The translations under genes and the position numbers were made by a program. This document shows positions 8,079-14,935 of a stretch of DNA of 30,009 nt, in pieces. The DNA is taken from positions 341,323-371,331 of the forward strand of contig BFEA01000755.1 in assembly GCA_003427395.1 (NCBI GenBank). Reading direction: 5' to 3'. This DNA comes from Chara braunii. Its lineage: Eukaryota; Streptophyta; Charophyceae; Charales; Characeae. Numbering within the stretch: position 1 is the first letter of the stretch; each line of letters starts with the position of its first letter. The notes beneath the pieces were generated by a model. That model had not been told where the DNA came from. It worked only from the letters and a program-made list of their open reading frames with translations, and ran no database searches.

Positions 8079-10963
8079 CGGCCGAACATGTTCGGGTGGC
8101 ATTCGGCCGAACACACGAACATGTTCGGACGTTCGGAAAAGCTCCGAACATGTCAGGTGTGCTACACAGCCCCCTTGTGCTTGTGCCTTGATGGTTGAGT
8201 AGGTGTGCCTATCATGGTTAAGGTTGCGCGCTGGATCAGGTGCGCATCTAGGATCGTCATATGGGGTCGATGTGCCCTTCGTCCGACTGCCCTTTTCATG
8301 ATGTGAAGGTTACTGATCGTTGAATCCGCTTGTGCTTGTGCCTTGATGGTGTTGTTGCAGTTCGGGCCCGTTGAAGGAGCAGTGTTTTCAGATTATGGAA
8401 CTGACCTTGGTTCTGGTGCAACTGTCCCGGGTACGCCCTTACGTTCTCCAACGCTTGCTTGCATCCTCATCGAACATTCCCTGCATCCCTGGATCGCCAC
8501 GCCCCTGCCCTTTGTAGCCCATTGAATACACAGAACACAATCCAAAGTTCCCCGTTCATCGCCTTTGGCACGTGAAAGGGCCTTAATCTGATTCCTCATC
8601 ACAGGATATGTGTCTAGCTTTTCCAAGAGGCACGAAGTGTTGATTCGATCAAAGCATTTCGCAATGTCGGCGTCAAGCACATATTTGGCTCTAATGGCTC
8701 TTTGTCTTTTTACTTGAGTAGTCTCATGCATGGTAAGTACTATAGCTCCAATCATGGCCACTAATAAAATAAGACTTGAAACCAGAAACAAATAAAAATA
8801 AGTGGTATAAAGTAGATTTCCTAAAGTTTCCAGATTCGTCCAACTTTTTTGGCTTCTTTTGGAGGTTTCCGAAGTTTAATACGTCAGCTTTCAAAACAAA
8901 AACTGAATTGGAATTAATCGCTGGAGTAAAAGGATTCGAACCTTTGCATGTCGGTATCAAAAACCGATGCCTTTCCACTTGGCTANACTCCAATGAGATA
9001 ACGCGACCGACCAACGGCCTCAATGTCTTAGCTTAGAATTGTGTTTTTGTTTTTCGAATTTCAACTATTTGACTACACCATACAAACAACAATTGAATAT
9101 TTATGGCAAGACGACCAAGTTGAGTTTCTTAAGAGATTGATGTTGCCTGTTTCGAAGTGGATTCGAACCACTGACACAAGGATTTTCAGTCCTTTGCTCT
9201 AACCAACTGAGCTACCTAAACAAAAACAAAATCAAACTAGTTGTTCTGATAGATTAGATATAGATAAGATAAGGCGACCGACATACGGCACGCCCTGACT
9301 GACGGGCGTGCCGACTTAGGCTCTATCAGTCTATGATATGATATAAAACAAAAGTGAGAAGTAGCTAGGCAGCGTGTGCCAGAGAACTCAGCAGCTGAGG
9401 TCGTCCAAACTTGCGTTGAGGTCGTTTGAGCTATAGGCCCCGCCCGGACATTCAAATGGCTGGATGGGTTTAAAGTTTAAACCAGCCAGCTCAGAATTGG
9501 TGAGTTCTGGAAAAGGAAAAGCAAATAAACGAAAAAGAAGAGAGACGTTCCCTCGGGACATCCGTTAAAATTGGAACGATACGGAGAAGATTAGCATGGC
9601 GCCTGCGCAAGGATGATACGCATAAATACGCGTAAATTGAGAAATGGTCGACATTATAAATAGGAGAAGAAGAAGAAGAAGAAGTAGAGAGACGACTGTT
9701 GTAGAGGGAGGCAATGCGAACAATATTTGGTGAGGGTCACTAGTAATCTAGCAGGGTCTAAGATATCAAACACCAAAGCAGAAGACATTCAGTGCCCCAG
9801 CCTGTCTAAACCCCTCTATAGACTCTGTACACCCTGTCTATGCCCCCTATACCCCCCTGTAACCCCAGTTATGTCTGTTTTGACCAAGGCCAGATTTTTT
9901 TATCCATGCGACTTGTGCTATGTGCAGCATGATGATTTTTTTTTTTAATTATTTTTTTTTAAATACTCAGGTCTTTACGGGCTCGGCTCCTTATCCATTC
10001 CAGGGAGCATCGGTCCATTCCCGTTCCCTCAGCTAGTCAGATTTACAACCTCCCTCTTCCTTCCATCGGTCCAAAGGACACTCTTGAACAGAATCGATTG
10101 CTCCAATTACTTGGAGGATTAACTGTTAGCTTGCCTGGCATATTTACATCCTCTTCGGTTCAGCTCAGCGAACTTGCCAGAATGACGGAAAGAGTCTGAA
10201 AAACAAGAATAACAGAAGGACAGGCAAGGAACACAGGTGATTGTCCTGCTGTTGGGATTAATTGGTCCCACTGTTCTCCTCACAGTGGCAGAATTCGCAT
10301 ACCGTTCGGTACATCAAATGTATATTTTCTTTGCTGAAGTTCATTACAAGACCTGCTCTGCCGAGTATGAACTCAAATGCACATCGGGAACTCGCTTGAT
10401 TCTGCCTTCCATTTTGGTATGGCGTAGGGCCTCGCCGATGAACCGTCCGATCTGCCTGTTTGTCTCCTGATGAATCTTTTGTTTTTCTTGCAGTAATTTT
10501 AGGGGCTTGTTAAAAAAAAAAAAAAAAAAGGGGCTTGTCGAGTTCCAGATATCTGGGTGGCCTGGACCTGGTCGAATCATGGTATGTCCAGGTTTGGTTA
10601 TCGGGCCAGAGGTCGTATCATCGTATGTTGACACTGACCTCGATTACAAATCATTGGAATTATGACAGCCCATTCATTTTTGCAGAGTGTTTAATAAATT
10701 AATACTATTTATTGAACTTTATTCGCTAACGGAATAAGATGAGAAGATGGCTCTAACTTTTGGAAATGCCCGCGCCTTTGCTTTGCCGGTGTAAAATTTC
10801 ATCTGCAGGTGATCCTGCCGGGGCGCGAGGGAAGCCGGGAAAAGGGTATGGTTATGGAGCGGGGATTCGGATCGACTCGCCTTTGGGACCGTTGCGGCTC
10901 GAGTACGCATTCAACGAAAAGCGTATGCGGCGTTTTCATTTTGGAATCGGTTACCGAAACTAG
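974..10963 (+). CDS. OEP80: OEP80/Toc75-V outer envelope Omp85 protein, C-terminal part, six exons
   Basis: Omp85-family beta-barrel protein of the chloroplast outer envelope, related to bacterial BamA; it is needed for plastid biogenesis and is thought to help insert outer-envelope barrels. Exons 974-1044, 3443-3521, 5414-5529, 5860-6007, 8361-8430 and 10809-10963 join in frame (71+79+116+148+70+155 = 639 nt) to 212 residues and a TAG stop. Visible family motifs, in order, are QGLP, the hallmark [54 protein letters not shown] and the terminal [10 protein letters not shown], which ends in the family's usual barrel-closing strand. Plant OEP80 has about 730 residues, so the targeting region, POTRA domains and first barrel strands lie upstream of the window. 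The first visible exon starts in phase 0 after an acceptor at 971-973. All introns are GT-AG. The paralogue Toc75-III is less likely, because its C-terminus differs and lacks the [12 protein letters not shown] string. Confidence 0.95.
1491..1545 (+). pseudogene. Degenerate U6 snRNA-like fragment
   Basis: GGAATGATACAGGAGAATAT followed by TAGCATGGGCCC and CAAGGCAATGAGAAA parallels the U6 core (GATACAGAGAAGATTAGCATGG, CAAGGATGA) with small insertions. It lacks the 5' hairpin and any T-run terminator. A chance match over this length is unlikely, but the copy is too decayed to be functional. Confidence 0.45.
1872..2120 (-). repeat. Dispersed repeat related to the 13.5-13.9 kb block
   Basis: On the minus strand the stretch carries the same order of short blocks seen near 13560-13640: CCCCTTTA-like runs, a CCCCCTT...GACAGCCAACTCTCAAA block and then a 'GGATTTGGGATCC' block. 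A GC-rich tip (GGCCAGGCACCCGG) resembles the tips of that repeat. No coding capacity. Confidence 0.5.
2223..2510 (+). repeat. Diverged tandem duplication, period about 200 bp
   Basis: GCTCAGAAGAATTCACAGAA near 2243 recurs as GTTCAGAAGAATTCAGAAAA near 2443. Both copies are followed by a 'GGTCCRTAGATTRGG' block. The copies are diverged, so the duplication is old. Confidence 0.65.
2600..2672 (+). repeat. tRNA-like SINE head (candidate)
   Basis: A pol III A-box-like string TGTGGCTAAATGATA (2611-2625) is followed, at tRNA-like spacing, by a B-box-like string GAGTTTGAATCCT (2654-2666). The stems do not fold into a complete tRNA, so this looks like the promoter head of a tRNA-derived SINE or a decayed tRNA. 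Confidence 0.4.
2691..2851 (+). repeat. Three-unit minisatellite
   Basis: Three head-to-tail units of 51-61 bp start with CTCTGGATTATCTGGGCCCG and end with a CTCAAGCCC-type block. The middle unit carries a small internal duplication (CTCAAGCACCTCAAGTCC). Identity between units is high. Confidence 0.92.
3443..3521 (+). CDS. OEP80: OEP80 exon b ([13 protein letters not shown])
   Basis: The acceptor CTTGCAG ends at 3442 and the donor CAG|GTATGC begins at 3522. It reads [20 protein letters not shown] then ENGSCQ, matching the conserved LAKLES.YTGSGD segment of plant OEP80. It leaves phase 0. Confidence 0.92.
3522..5413 (+). other. OEP80: OEP80 intron of 1892 bp
   Basis: GT-AG intron between exons b and c. 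It contains an A run (4437-4464) and the 140-bp tandem duplication listed separately. Otherwise I see only T-rich intron sequence, with no coding similarity in 3530-4430 or 4470-4890. Confidence 0.9.
4901..5180 (+). repeat. Recent tandem duplication, 2 x 140 bp
   Basis: The block at 4901-5040 repeats at 5041-5180 with only a handful of substitutions; both start GTCAACGTGTTTCCCTCCAT. Low divergence indicates a recent duplication inside the intron. There is no open frame of note. Confidence 0.97.
5414..5529 (+). CDS. OEP80: OEP80 exon c ([17 protein letters not shown])
   Basis: The acceptor TTTTTGCAG ends at 5413 and the donor AAG|GTAGGA begins at 5530. It encodes [20 protein letters not shown] and then a basic, amphipathic barrel strand ending MGPMRFIA. 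It matches the EQGLPVLPEWLCFNR region of the family and leaves two bases that complete Ser in the next exon. Confidence 0.94.
5530..5859 (+). other. OEP80: OEP80 intron of 330 bp with compound microsatellite
   Basis: This is the shortest intron seen here. It contains C29 (5578-5606), then (TC)n to about 5649 and (AC)n to about 5678, immediately after the donor region. The acceptor is preceded by a T-rich tract at 5841-5855. Confidence 0.93.
5860..6007 (+). CDS. OEP80: OEP80 exon d (Omp85 signature GGTNSVRGY)
   Basis: The acceptor TTTTGGCAG ends at 5859 and the donor CTG|GTGAGA begins at 6008. It carries the most diagnostic part of the gene: [19 protein letters not shown] and [19 protein letters not shown]. 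In Omp85 proteins the VRGY/F motif sits on loop L6, which folds back into the barrel lumen and is essential for function. The Arg-Gly-Tyr core is intact. The exon leaves phase 0. Confidence 0.97.
6831..6940 (+). repeat. Dispersed repeat, copy also at 29118-29226
   Basis: ATGAGTCGATGAAACTCCGG through TTTGACGATATATA matches, block by block, the sequence at 29118-29226, including TTGTTGTCCTCTT and CTGCCTACG. At 29 kb the same sequence is followed by an inverted second arm. Here only one arm is evident. Confidence 0.8.
7405..7560 (+). repeat. Partial direct duplication, about 110-bp spacing
   Basis: TTGTTCGTGATGAACGATGA at about 7411 recurs with one change at about 7521, and both are followed by TAGGC. 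Outside this core the copies diverge. Confidence 0.7.
7640..8350 (+). repeat. Tandem duplication flanking an element insertion
   Basis: The segment at about 7655-7776 (GGATCAGGTG, GCATCTAGGATCG, CCGACTGCCCTTTT, GATGTGAAGG) is repeated at about 8220-8330. Both copies lead into CTTGTGCTTGTGCCTTGATGG (8175 and 8332). The right copy ends at the splice acceptor of OEP80 exon e. Confidence 0.88.
7777..8169. mobile_element. hAT-like MITE, 393 bp, with 8-bp target duplication
   Basis: The element starts CTGTGTAGCA and ends with the exact inverse TGCTACACAG. It is flanked on both sides by CCCCCTTG (7769-7776 and 8170-8177), an 8-bp duplication typical of the hAT superfamily. Sub-terminal regions are dense in TTCGG/CCGAA motifs in inverted order, and the centre has an A/T-rich core with a T run (8036-8074). 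No transposase. The tip CTGTG is not the commonest hAT tip, so the superfamily call rests mainly on the duplication length. Confidence 0.82.
8361..8430 (+). CDS. OEP80: OEP80 exon e ([19 protein letters not shown])
   Basis: The acceptor GTTGTTGCAG ends at 8360 and the donor CCGG|GTACGC begins at 8431. The 70-nt exon encodes [19 protein letters not shown] then ATVPG and leaves one base. Antisense open reading continues from the neighbouring mitochondrial insertion through this exon, but that is a shadow. Confidence 0.96.
8440..8701 (-). pseudogene. Group II intron reverse transcriptase fragment
   Basis: On the minus strand the frame after the nad6 fragment reads [20 protein letters not shown] and then [17 protein letters not shown]. 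This is the RT domain segment of organellar group II intron-encoded proteins ([10 protein letters not shown] includes the first catalytic Asp block). Similarity fades downstream of about 8590, and the expected GTPQGG block is not readable in frame. The palm YADD block and maturase domain are absent, so this is a truncated remnant inside an OEP80 intron. Confidence 0.8.
8702..8848 (-). pseudogene. nad6: Mitochondrial nad6 3' fragment
   Basis: The minus-strand frame gives [17 protein letters not shown], then [19 protein letters not shown] and [11 protein letters not shown]. This is the last transmembrane helix region of NADH dehydrogenase subunit 6 (complex I), closely similar to land-plant mitochondrial nad6. 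It stops at KRQ, about 20 residues before the usual C-terminus, where group II RT sequence begins in the same frame. The start and middle of the gene are missing. The nuclear context makes it a mitochondrial insertion (NUMT). Confidence 0.93.
8921..8992 (-). tRNA. trnQ: Mitochondrial-type tRNA-Gln(UUG), NUMT copy
   Basis: Read on the minus strand the sequence folds as a cloverleaf: acceptor TGGAGT(N) pairs with TACTCCA, the anticodon stem TCGGT/ACCGA encloses loop TTTTGAT (anticodon TTG), and the T arm is AAAGG-TTCGAAT-CCTTT. An N at 8986 falls in the acceptor stem, and A would complete pairing. The loop TTTTGAT has A where plant mitochondrial trnQ usually has G. It lies between nad6 and trnF fragments, and expression from the nucleus is not expected. 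Confidence 0.9.
9148..9221 (-). tRNA. trnF: Mitochondrial-type tRNA-Phe(GAA), NUMT copy
   Basis: On the minus strand GTTTAGGTAGCTCAG opens the molecule. The anticodon loop is CTGAAAA (anticodon GAA), and the T arm is AGTGG-TTCGAAT-CCACT. The acceptor stem GTTTAGG/TCGAAAC has one mismatch and a G-T pair, suggesting mild decay. It is in the same orientation as trnQ and the nad6 fragment, as expected of one mitochondrial insert. Confidence 0.9.
9286..9313. other. Perfect hairpin at edge of mitochondrial insert
   Basis: CGGCACGCCC (9286-9295) and GGGCGTGCCG (9304-9313) form a 10-bp perfect stem with an 8-nt loop. Hairpins of this type are common at mitochondrial transcript ends, so it may belong to the insert. 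There is no T tract that would make it a pol III terminator. Confidence 0.6.
9547..9655 (+). pseudogene. U6: U6 snRNA retropseudogene
   Basis: U6 is the catalytic snRNA of the spliceosome. The copy has the 5' hairpin (GTTCCCTCGGGACATC), AAAATTGGAACGATAC, GAGAAGATTAGCATGG, CTGCGCAAGGATGATACGCA and TGAGAAATGGTC. Departures suggest it is dead: the ACAGAGA box reads ACGGAGA, a 10-bp unit (ACGCATAAAT/ACGCGTAAAT) is duplicated after the internal stem-loop, and no T run follows. Near-identical flanks (AGAAGAGAGACG at 9536, AGAAGTAGAGAGACG at about 9680) look like a target duplication from LINE-driven retroposition. No TATA box or plant USE is visible upstream. Confidence 0.85.
10502..10538 (+). repeat. 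A18 tract bounded by 9-bp direct repeats
   Basis: GGGGCTTGT (10502-10510), then T and 18 A, then GGGGCTTGT (10530-10538). This may be a retroposition event truncated to its poly(A) tail, or replication slippage. Confidence 0.5.
10809..10963 (+). CDS. OEP80: OEP80 terminal exon and stop
   Basis: The acceptor TCTGCAG ends at 10808. The exon encodes [20 protein letters not shown], then [19 protein letters not shown] and [11 protein letters not shown], followed by TAG (10961-10963). The C-terminal residues form the last barrel strand, and the length agrees with other OEP80 proteins. No convincing AATAAA poly(A) signal lies within 500 bp. Confidence 0.97.
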
Positions 10964-12214
10964 CACTTGCATTCCGCGTAGCTTCTTCTATTTCTCTCTA
11001 TACGTTCAATTTTTTTTTTTTCTGCTCGTGCGTATTGTATGCCCTCTGACTAACTGAATAGAGGTGGTGGGGTCGTTCAGGCGGTTTGTGGTTTTGGCTG
11101 TGACGCATGTATGATTGGTCATGGACGGATCGGATCATAATTCATGGGATCGAATCCAATGGAATATTGGGGGGTACTGGGGGGTTTCGGGGGGTTGTCA
11201 GGTTTGCTGTGCTGTCTACATATACCCTCCATGTCCTTGTGGGGATAAAGAAGTGGTGTGATATGGTGGTGGTGTGCAGCGGGTCAGTGTCGATTAGTCC
11301 ATTGCATGGGCGGGTAGTGCATGAACCAAGCGTTTGTGCCATCCATTTGTGCAATCCAGAGATTTTGAATATGTTTTTCGAGTCCTGGTTGCCTGCATGC
11401 TTGCTCGATGAAAGGTAAGCCCGACGGCAACTTGGCTTTATGTAATAATAACAAGAAAGAAAAGAAATAATGTAGTACTAAGTTACAAAGCCTGAACATC
11501 AGAGTTGGAGAAGGCATGGTTATGTCGCTGTGCCTGATGTTCTGTTTCGAGCTTTCTTTTCTTTCGTCCCCTTGTATTAATGTCGAAAAAATTGTACCCG
11601 GGTTGCGTTCACCTGCTTGCTCATTTTATGTCGATCCTTTTTCCATCCTCCCTCTCTGTGTCTACTTTTATCTCTTGCCCTCGTGCTTTGGGGTGTCTTA
11701 TAATCCAAAGTGAATCAACTTTCTGTAATTGCCGACCTGTATGACTGTGGGCAGGTTCTATACTTATGTACTTCGCGTTTTATACTTTAGACTTTGCAGG
11801 TAAAATGGTTTATGACCATGGCAGGGGAAGGGAGGGGGAGGCTGTGGGAACAAGAAGGAGGGTTTTGATTGGCTGCGGAGGGAGGGAGGGGAAGGGAGAA
11901 AGGGGGAATGGTGGGAGGAGTATGGGTTCAAAGGCTGAGGGTTCGGTTGTTTGTTTGTTTGATTTTTTTTTATTTTTTATTTTTTTTTGGATGGGGCGGG
12001 TGGAGGGGTGCATGGGGGGTGGTTTGAGAAGCCGTGTTTGGCAGGGGGATACTGTGGGCCCCTTCTATGCCTGAAGCTACTCAACTTTCCGTGGCAAATT
12101 GGCCGTAAAGGATGTGTGGAAATAGGGGGGCCCTGTGTGGCAGTGGTTACTCTGAACCCCTATGCCTGACCATTGATGATATGTGGAAACAGGGAGTTTT
12201 GGTTGGGTGGAAGA

Positions 12215-12255
<41 letters not shown>

Positions 12256-12743
12256 AAGGCGGGGGGAAGAGAAGTGCAATGATCCTTGACCCCTTGAAGT
12301 TACTTCATCCTGTGGCACATAGACAGTGGTTGATAGTTAGCTGGGAAGAGAAGTGCAATGATAGTTAGCGGGGGGAAGAGAAGTGCAATGATCCTACGGT
12401 GAGAAGACTACGGTGAAAAAATGTCGGAAATGATGAGACATGGAATGCTGGGTTGGATGGTAGAAAAGGGCAGTTCTCTGGGAAGAGACGCTTTGCCGTT
12501 GATTGGACGGGACGAAAGGAAGTCATGCCGGTAGGCAATGTCTGCTATCTGCACCTTGCAGAAAGTTTGTTTGCTTGTAGACAATAATGGTGGAGGGCTA
12601 ATTGCGGATTGAGAGCATCTAGACGCCGTTTTTTTCAAATCAGTTCATCGAGAAAGGAAATGGACTGGATGAGGGAAAAAGGAGGTTGTTCTCCAGTACC
12701 CACTGTTTTTGACTGAATGGTACACGGCGACATGCATATGTAA
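10964..12743. other. OEP80 3' flank, G-rich, no gene seen
   Basis: Downstream of OEP80. The + strand is G-rich between about 11150 and 12260, including runs of GGGAGGG type that could form G-quadruplexes, and a 38-base G run at 12217-12254. The 18-mer GAAGAGAAGTGCAATGAT occurs three times (about 12268, 12345, 12375). Open frames here look like artefacts of low complexity. Confidence 0.7.
12217..12254 (+). repeat. Homopolymer G run, 38 bases
   Basis: An uninterrupted G tract. Tracts this long are hard to sequence, so its length may not be reliable. Confidence 0.9.
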
Positions 12744-12932
12744 ACGTTCTCAAAATGGAAATATTTGAATCCTGATGGACCCCATACTGTTAGGTTTTGT
12801 GACCTCTTAAAAGAGGCACGAGGAGGTGGTCCACCAGAACACACTGTTTGTCGTATTGTTGAAAATGGTAGAAGTTGGTTTGATCACTGCACAGAAACTA
12901 CTGTTTTCACTCAAATAGAACGCCTGGAAACA
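12744..12932 (+). CDS. Unrecognised coding-like stretch
   Basis: A frame open from 12744 has unusually protein-like composition, including WKYLNPDGPHTVRFCDLLKE and then PPEHTVCRIVENGRSWFDH. It has no ATG start and runs directly into a CA microsatellite and the adapter sequence, so it could be an exon fragment cut by the assembly join. The NPDG...V.F..L pattern faintly recalls the Costars fold, but I do not consider that a match. No neighbour supports a function. Confidence 0.25.
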
Positions 12933-12936
12933 CATG

Positions 12937-12952
12937 CACACACACGCACACA

Positions 12953-13001
<49 letters not shown>
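12937..13001 (+). repeat. (CA)n microsatellite
   Basis: A CA repeat with a few interruptions, ending exactly where the adapter sequence begins. Confidence 0.95.
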
Positions 13002-13003
<2 letters not shown>

Positions 13004-13036
13004 GTCTCTTATACACATCTAGATGTGTATAAGAGA
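13002..13036. other. Tn5/Nextera mosaic-end adapter, inverted pair (artefact)
   Basis: CTGTCTCTTATACACATCT (13002-13020) is exactly the 19-bp Tn5 mosaic end used in Nextera libraries. It is followed at once by its inverse AGATGTGTATAAGAGA (13021-13036, last bases lost). The back-to-back pair is the junction adapter of Nextera mate-pair libraries and is not genomic. Confidence 0.97.
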
Positions 13037-13069
13037 AAAACTATGTTATGCAGAAAAATAAACTGAACA
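13037..13069 (+). mobile_element. Fragment of the CTAGGCTACCAG element core
   Basis: The 33 bases here, starting AAAACTATGTTATGCAGAAA, are identical to part of the core of the element at 632-904. They sit between adapter and N gap, so this is probably a misjoined read. Confidence 0.85.
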
Positions 13070-13085
13070 NNNNNNNNNNNNNNNN
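13070..13085. other. Assembly gap of 16 N
   Basis: Sixteen N, next to an A run. Two further single N occur at 8986 and 20842. Confidence 0.99.
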
Positions 13086-13109
13086 AAAAAAAAAAAAAAA
13101 AAAGCATGT

Positions 13110-14010
13110 TGAAACCACCCTCTTTACTGGTCAATCAACCAACCAACCAACCAATCAATTAAAAAAAAACTAGGTTGTTTTTTCGGGCGCTCAGGAACCC
13201 AACTTATGCCCGGGTAACCCGGTCGGCCTGACTCCCGGGCAGGATTCCGGACAGCCCTAAACCCAAAAAATTAAAAAATCGGGAAATTGCAATACAAACC
13301 TAGGCTGTTTTTCCGGGCACCCAACTTGCCCCCGGATAGATGCCCAGGTGCTCGGTCGGGAATGACCCCCGAGAATGGTTCAGGGCAGCCCCAACGCAAA
13401 AAAAAAAAAAAAAACGAAGAAAAAAAATACAGATAACAAGTATGTTGTAATACGAACAACTTTTAGTTGAGGGTCACATCAAAATTCCTCACCAAATCAA
13501 TGGTAAAAAAAAATTAAAAAAATCACACTAAGGCACCCCCCTTTACACCCCCTTAGCCCCTTCAAAATAAAATTATACCCCCTTTCGCCCCCCTTGACAA
13601 CCAACTCTCAAAAAATGAAAAGGGTTCGGATTTGGGGTCCTTTCAGCGAGCACACGAAGGCAAAAAAAAAAGAAAAATAATTTTTTTTTTTTTTTTCACG
13701 CCCGGGTGACCAGCAGGGTAGGCCCGGCGGGGCATGAAAATCTTCCTTGAAGATTCAACCAATTTTTGTTTGAGGGTTATATTAGAATTCATCACGGAGT
13801 TTCAGATAAAAACAAAATAATAAAATCAGACTAAGATCCCCTCATTTAAACCCCTTTAGCTGCTTTGAAACCGATTTATATCCCTCCCCCCCCCCTTTGA
13901 GAGCTAACTCGCAAAAAAGAAATGAGTCCGGATTTGACGTTAGACCCTTGGGGGCGTCATGCTAGAGTTCTTGGCCGGACATGAAAATCTTCCTAGAAAA
14001 AAACAGTACA
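13110..14010. repeat. Block of diverged dispersed repeats
   Basis: Two related units begin CTAGGTTGTTTTTTCGGGCG (about 13169) and CTAGGCTGTTTTTCCGGGCA (about 13301), each with GC-rich CCCGG blocks. Each is followed by a unit with 'GAGGGT..AT.A.AATTC.TCAC', CACTAAG and CCCCTTTAxxCCCCxTTAGC blocks (about 13465-13640 and 13760-13960). Part of the same repeat lies inverted at 1872-2120. No coding sequence. Confidence 0.7.
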
Positions 14011-14013
14011 AAG

Positions 14014-14345
14014 CTAGGCTACCAGAGTGGCCCGGGGTCACTTGCCCGGCCGGGCCAAAAACAATTATATATATATATATATATAACACTTCTTTCGCAA
14101 ACTCGTTTTGTAATACAATCTCACAAAGGTTTCGCTGTACACCGACTCATCAGTGCTTTGGTTCCGTTGATTTCAGGTTGGGGAAACTACTATATATTTT
14201 AAATTAATTTTGGTTTTTTAAATTTGGTGCAGAATTTCGATGTGACCCTGAGGCAAACGTTGTTCAGTTTATTTTTTTGCATAACATAGTTGTTTTTCGG
14301 ATTTTTTTTTTTTTTTTTTTTTTTTTGCTGGGACCTTCCCTGGTC
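14014..14345 (-). mobile_element. CTAGGCTACCAG element, inverted copy cut by adapter
   Basis: Opens CTAGGCTACCAGAGTGGCCC, the inverse of the right end of the 632-904 copy. It contains the inverted core (TGCATAACATAGTTG, CGATGTGACCCTGAGGCAAA), a T run at about 14309-14326 and CTGGGACCTTCCCTGGTC, then stops exactly at the adapter. An (AT)n tract (about 14067-14085) is inserted in the left part. Confidence 0.85.
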
Positions 14346-14364
14346 CTGTCTCTTATACACATCT
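14346..14364 (+). other. Tn5/Nextera mosaic-end adapter (artefact)
   Basis: CTGTCTCTTATACACATCT, an exact 19-bp Tn5 mosaic end, interrupts the repeat element on its left. It marks a library-derived join. Confidence 0.97.
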
Positions 14365-14935
14365 AGAAAAAAAAAAAAAAAAGAAGGAGATCGCCTGGTA
14401 CACAGATGAACTGCTGAAATACCTACACGAGTAAGAATGCCTGTTTGTTCTAGCTGTATTCAGGGCAACCTTTCGGTTTAGATAGAGCAATAATGACACT
14501 GCATTTTATTCCCCTGAAGACAGCGGCATTGAAGGAATAACAATCCACAAATAAAAAATAAATAACGATAGATCACTAGGGAACTAATCTGGAGTGAACA
14601 GGGCACTTCATTCTGAGAAACATCCCTTGGTGGAAGTTACCGAACTGGGCTTTTTTCTTGTGAGGGGATGCGGATGGATGGAGGCTGCACTGTGCTGGCG
14701 ATGTACAGGTCCTGAACTATTTGCCGATTTGGTTTATACAGTTGATAATCGCCAGGAAGAAATTTTGTAAACGCAAGGAGGAGACTTAACTGTGCCTGAG
14801 AAGTTTGGTAGGTCTCGACTATTTTATTGTCCCAAGCAAGGGATGTCTGGCGTGTAGTCGTTGAGGGGCGCAGCGCATGTATCAACACACGACTTCCCAA
14901 GTGAACGTAACTCTCTTTTTGGCAAACAAAGCCTA
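14365..14935. other. Intergenic, nothing identified
   Basis: An A run (14367-14382) follows the adapter, then unique-looking sequence with scattered short open frames on both strands. None resembles a family I know. Confidence 0.5.

Larger units (their letters stand above)
6008..8360 (+). other. OEP80: OEP80 intron of 2353 bp
   Basis: GT-AG intron between exons d and e. It holds a dispersed repeat shared with 29.1 kb, a partial duplication near 7411/7521, and a tandem duplication whose left copy is split by a hAT-like element. I see nothing recognisable in 6020-6820 or 6950-7380 beyond AT-rich sequence. Confidence 0.9.
8431..10808 (+). other. OEP80: OEP80 intron of 2378 bp
   Basis: GT-AG intron between exon e and the terminal exon. 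It contains the mitochondrial insertion (about 8440-9235), a perfect hairpin (9286-9313), the U6 retropseudogene (9547-9655) and a duplicated 9-mer around an A run (10502-10538). From about 9700 to 10490 I see nothing identifiable. Confidence 0.92.

Noticed and set aside
8393-8791. A single 132-residue minus-strand protein
   Set aside because: It is a chance concatenation of nad6, a group II RT remnant and the antisense of an OEP80 exon, not one gene.
13021-13036. Natural Tn5-like transposon end
   Set aside because: The exact 19-bp mosaic end is a synthetic optimised sequence, and the back-to-back arrangement is the library adapter, so a natural insertion is implausible.
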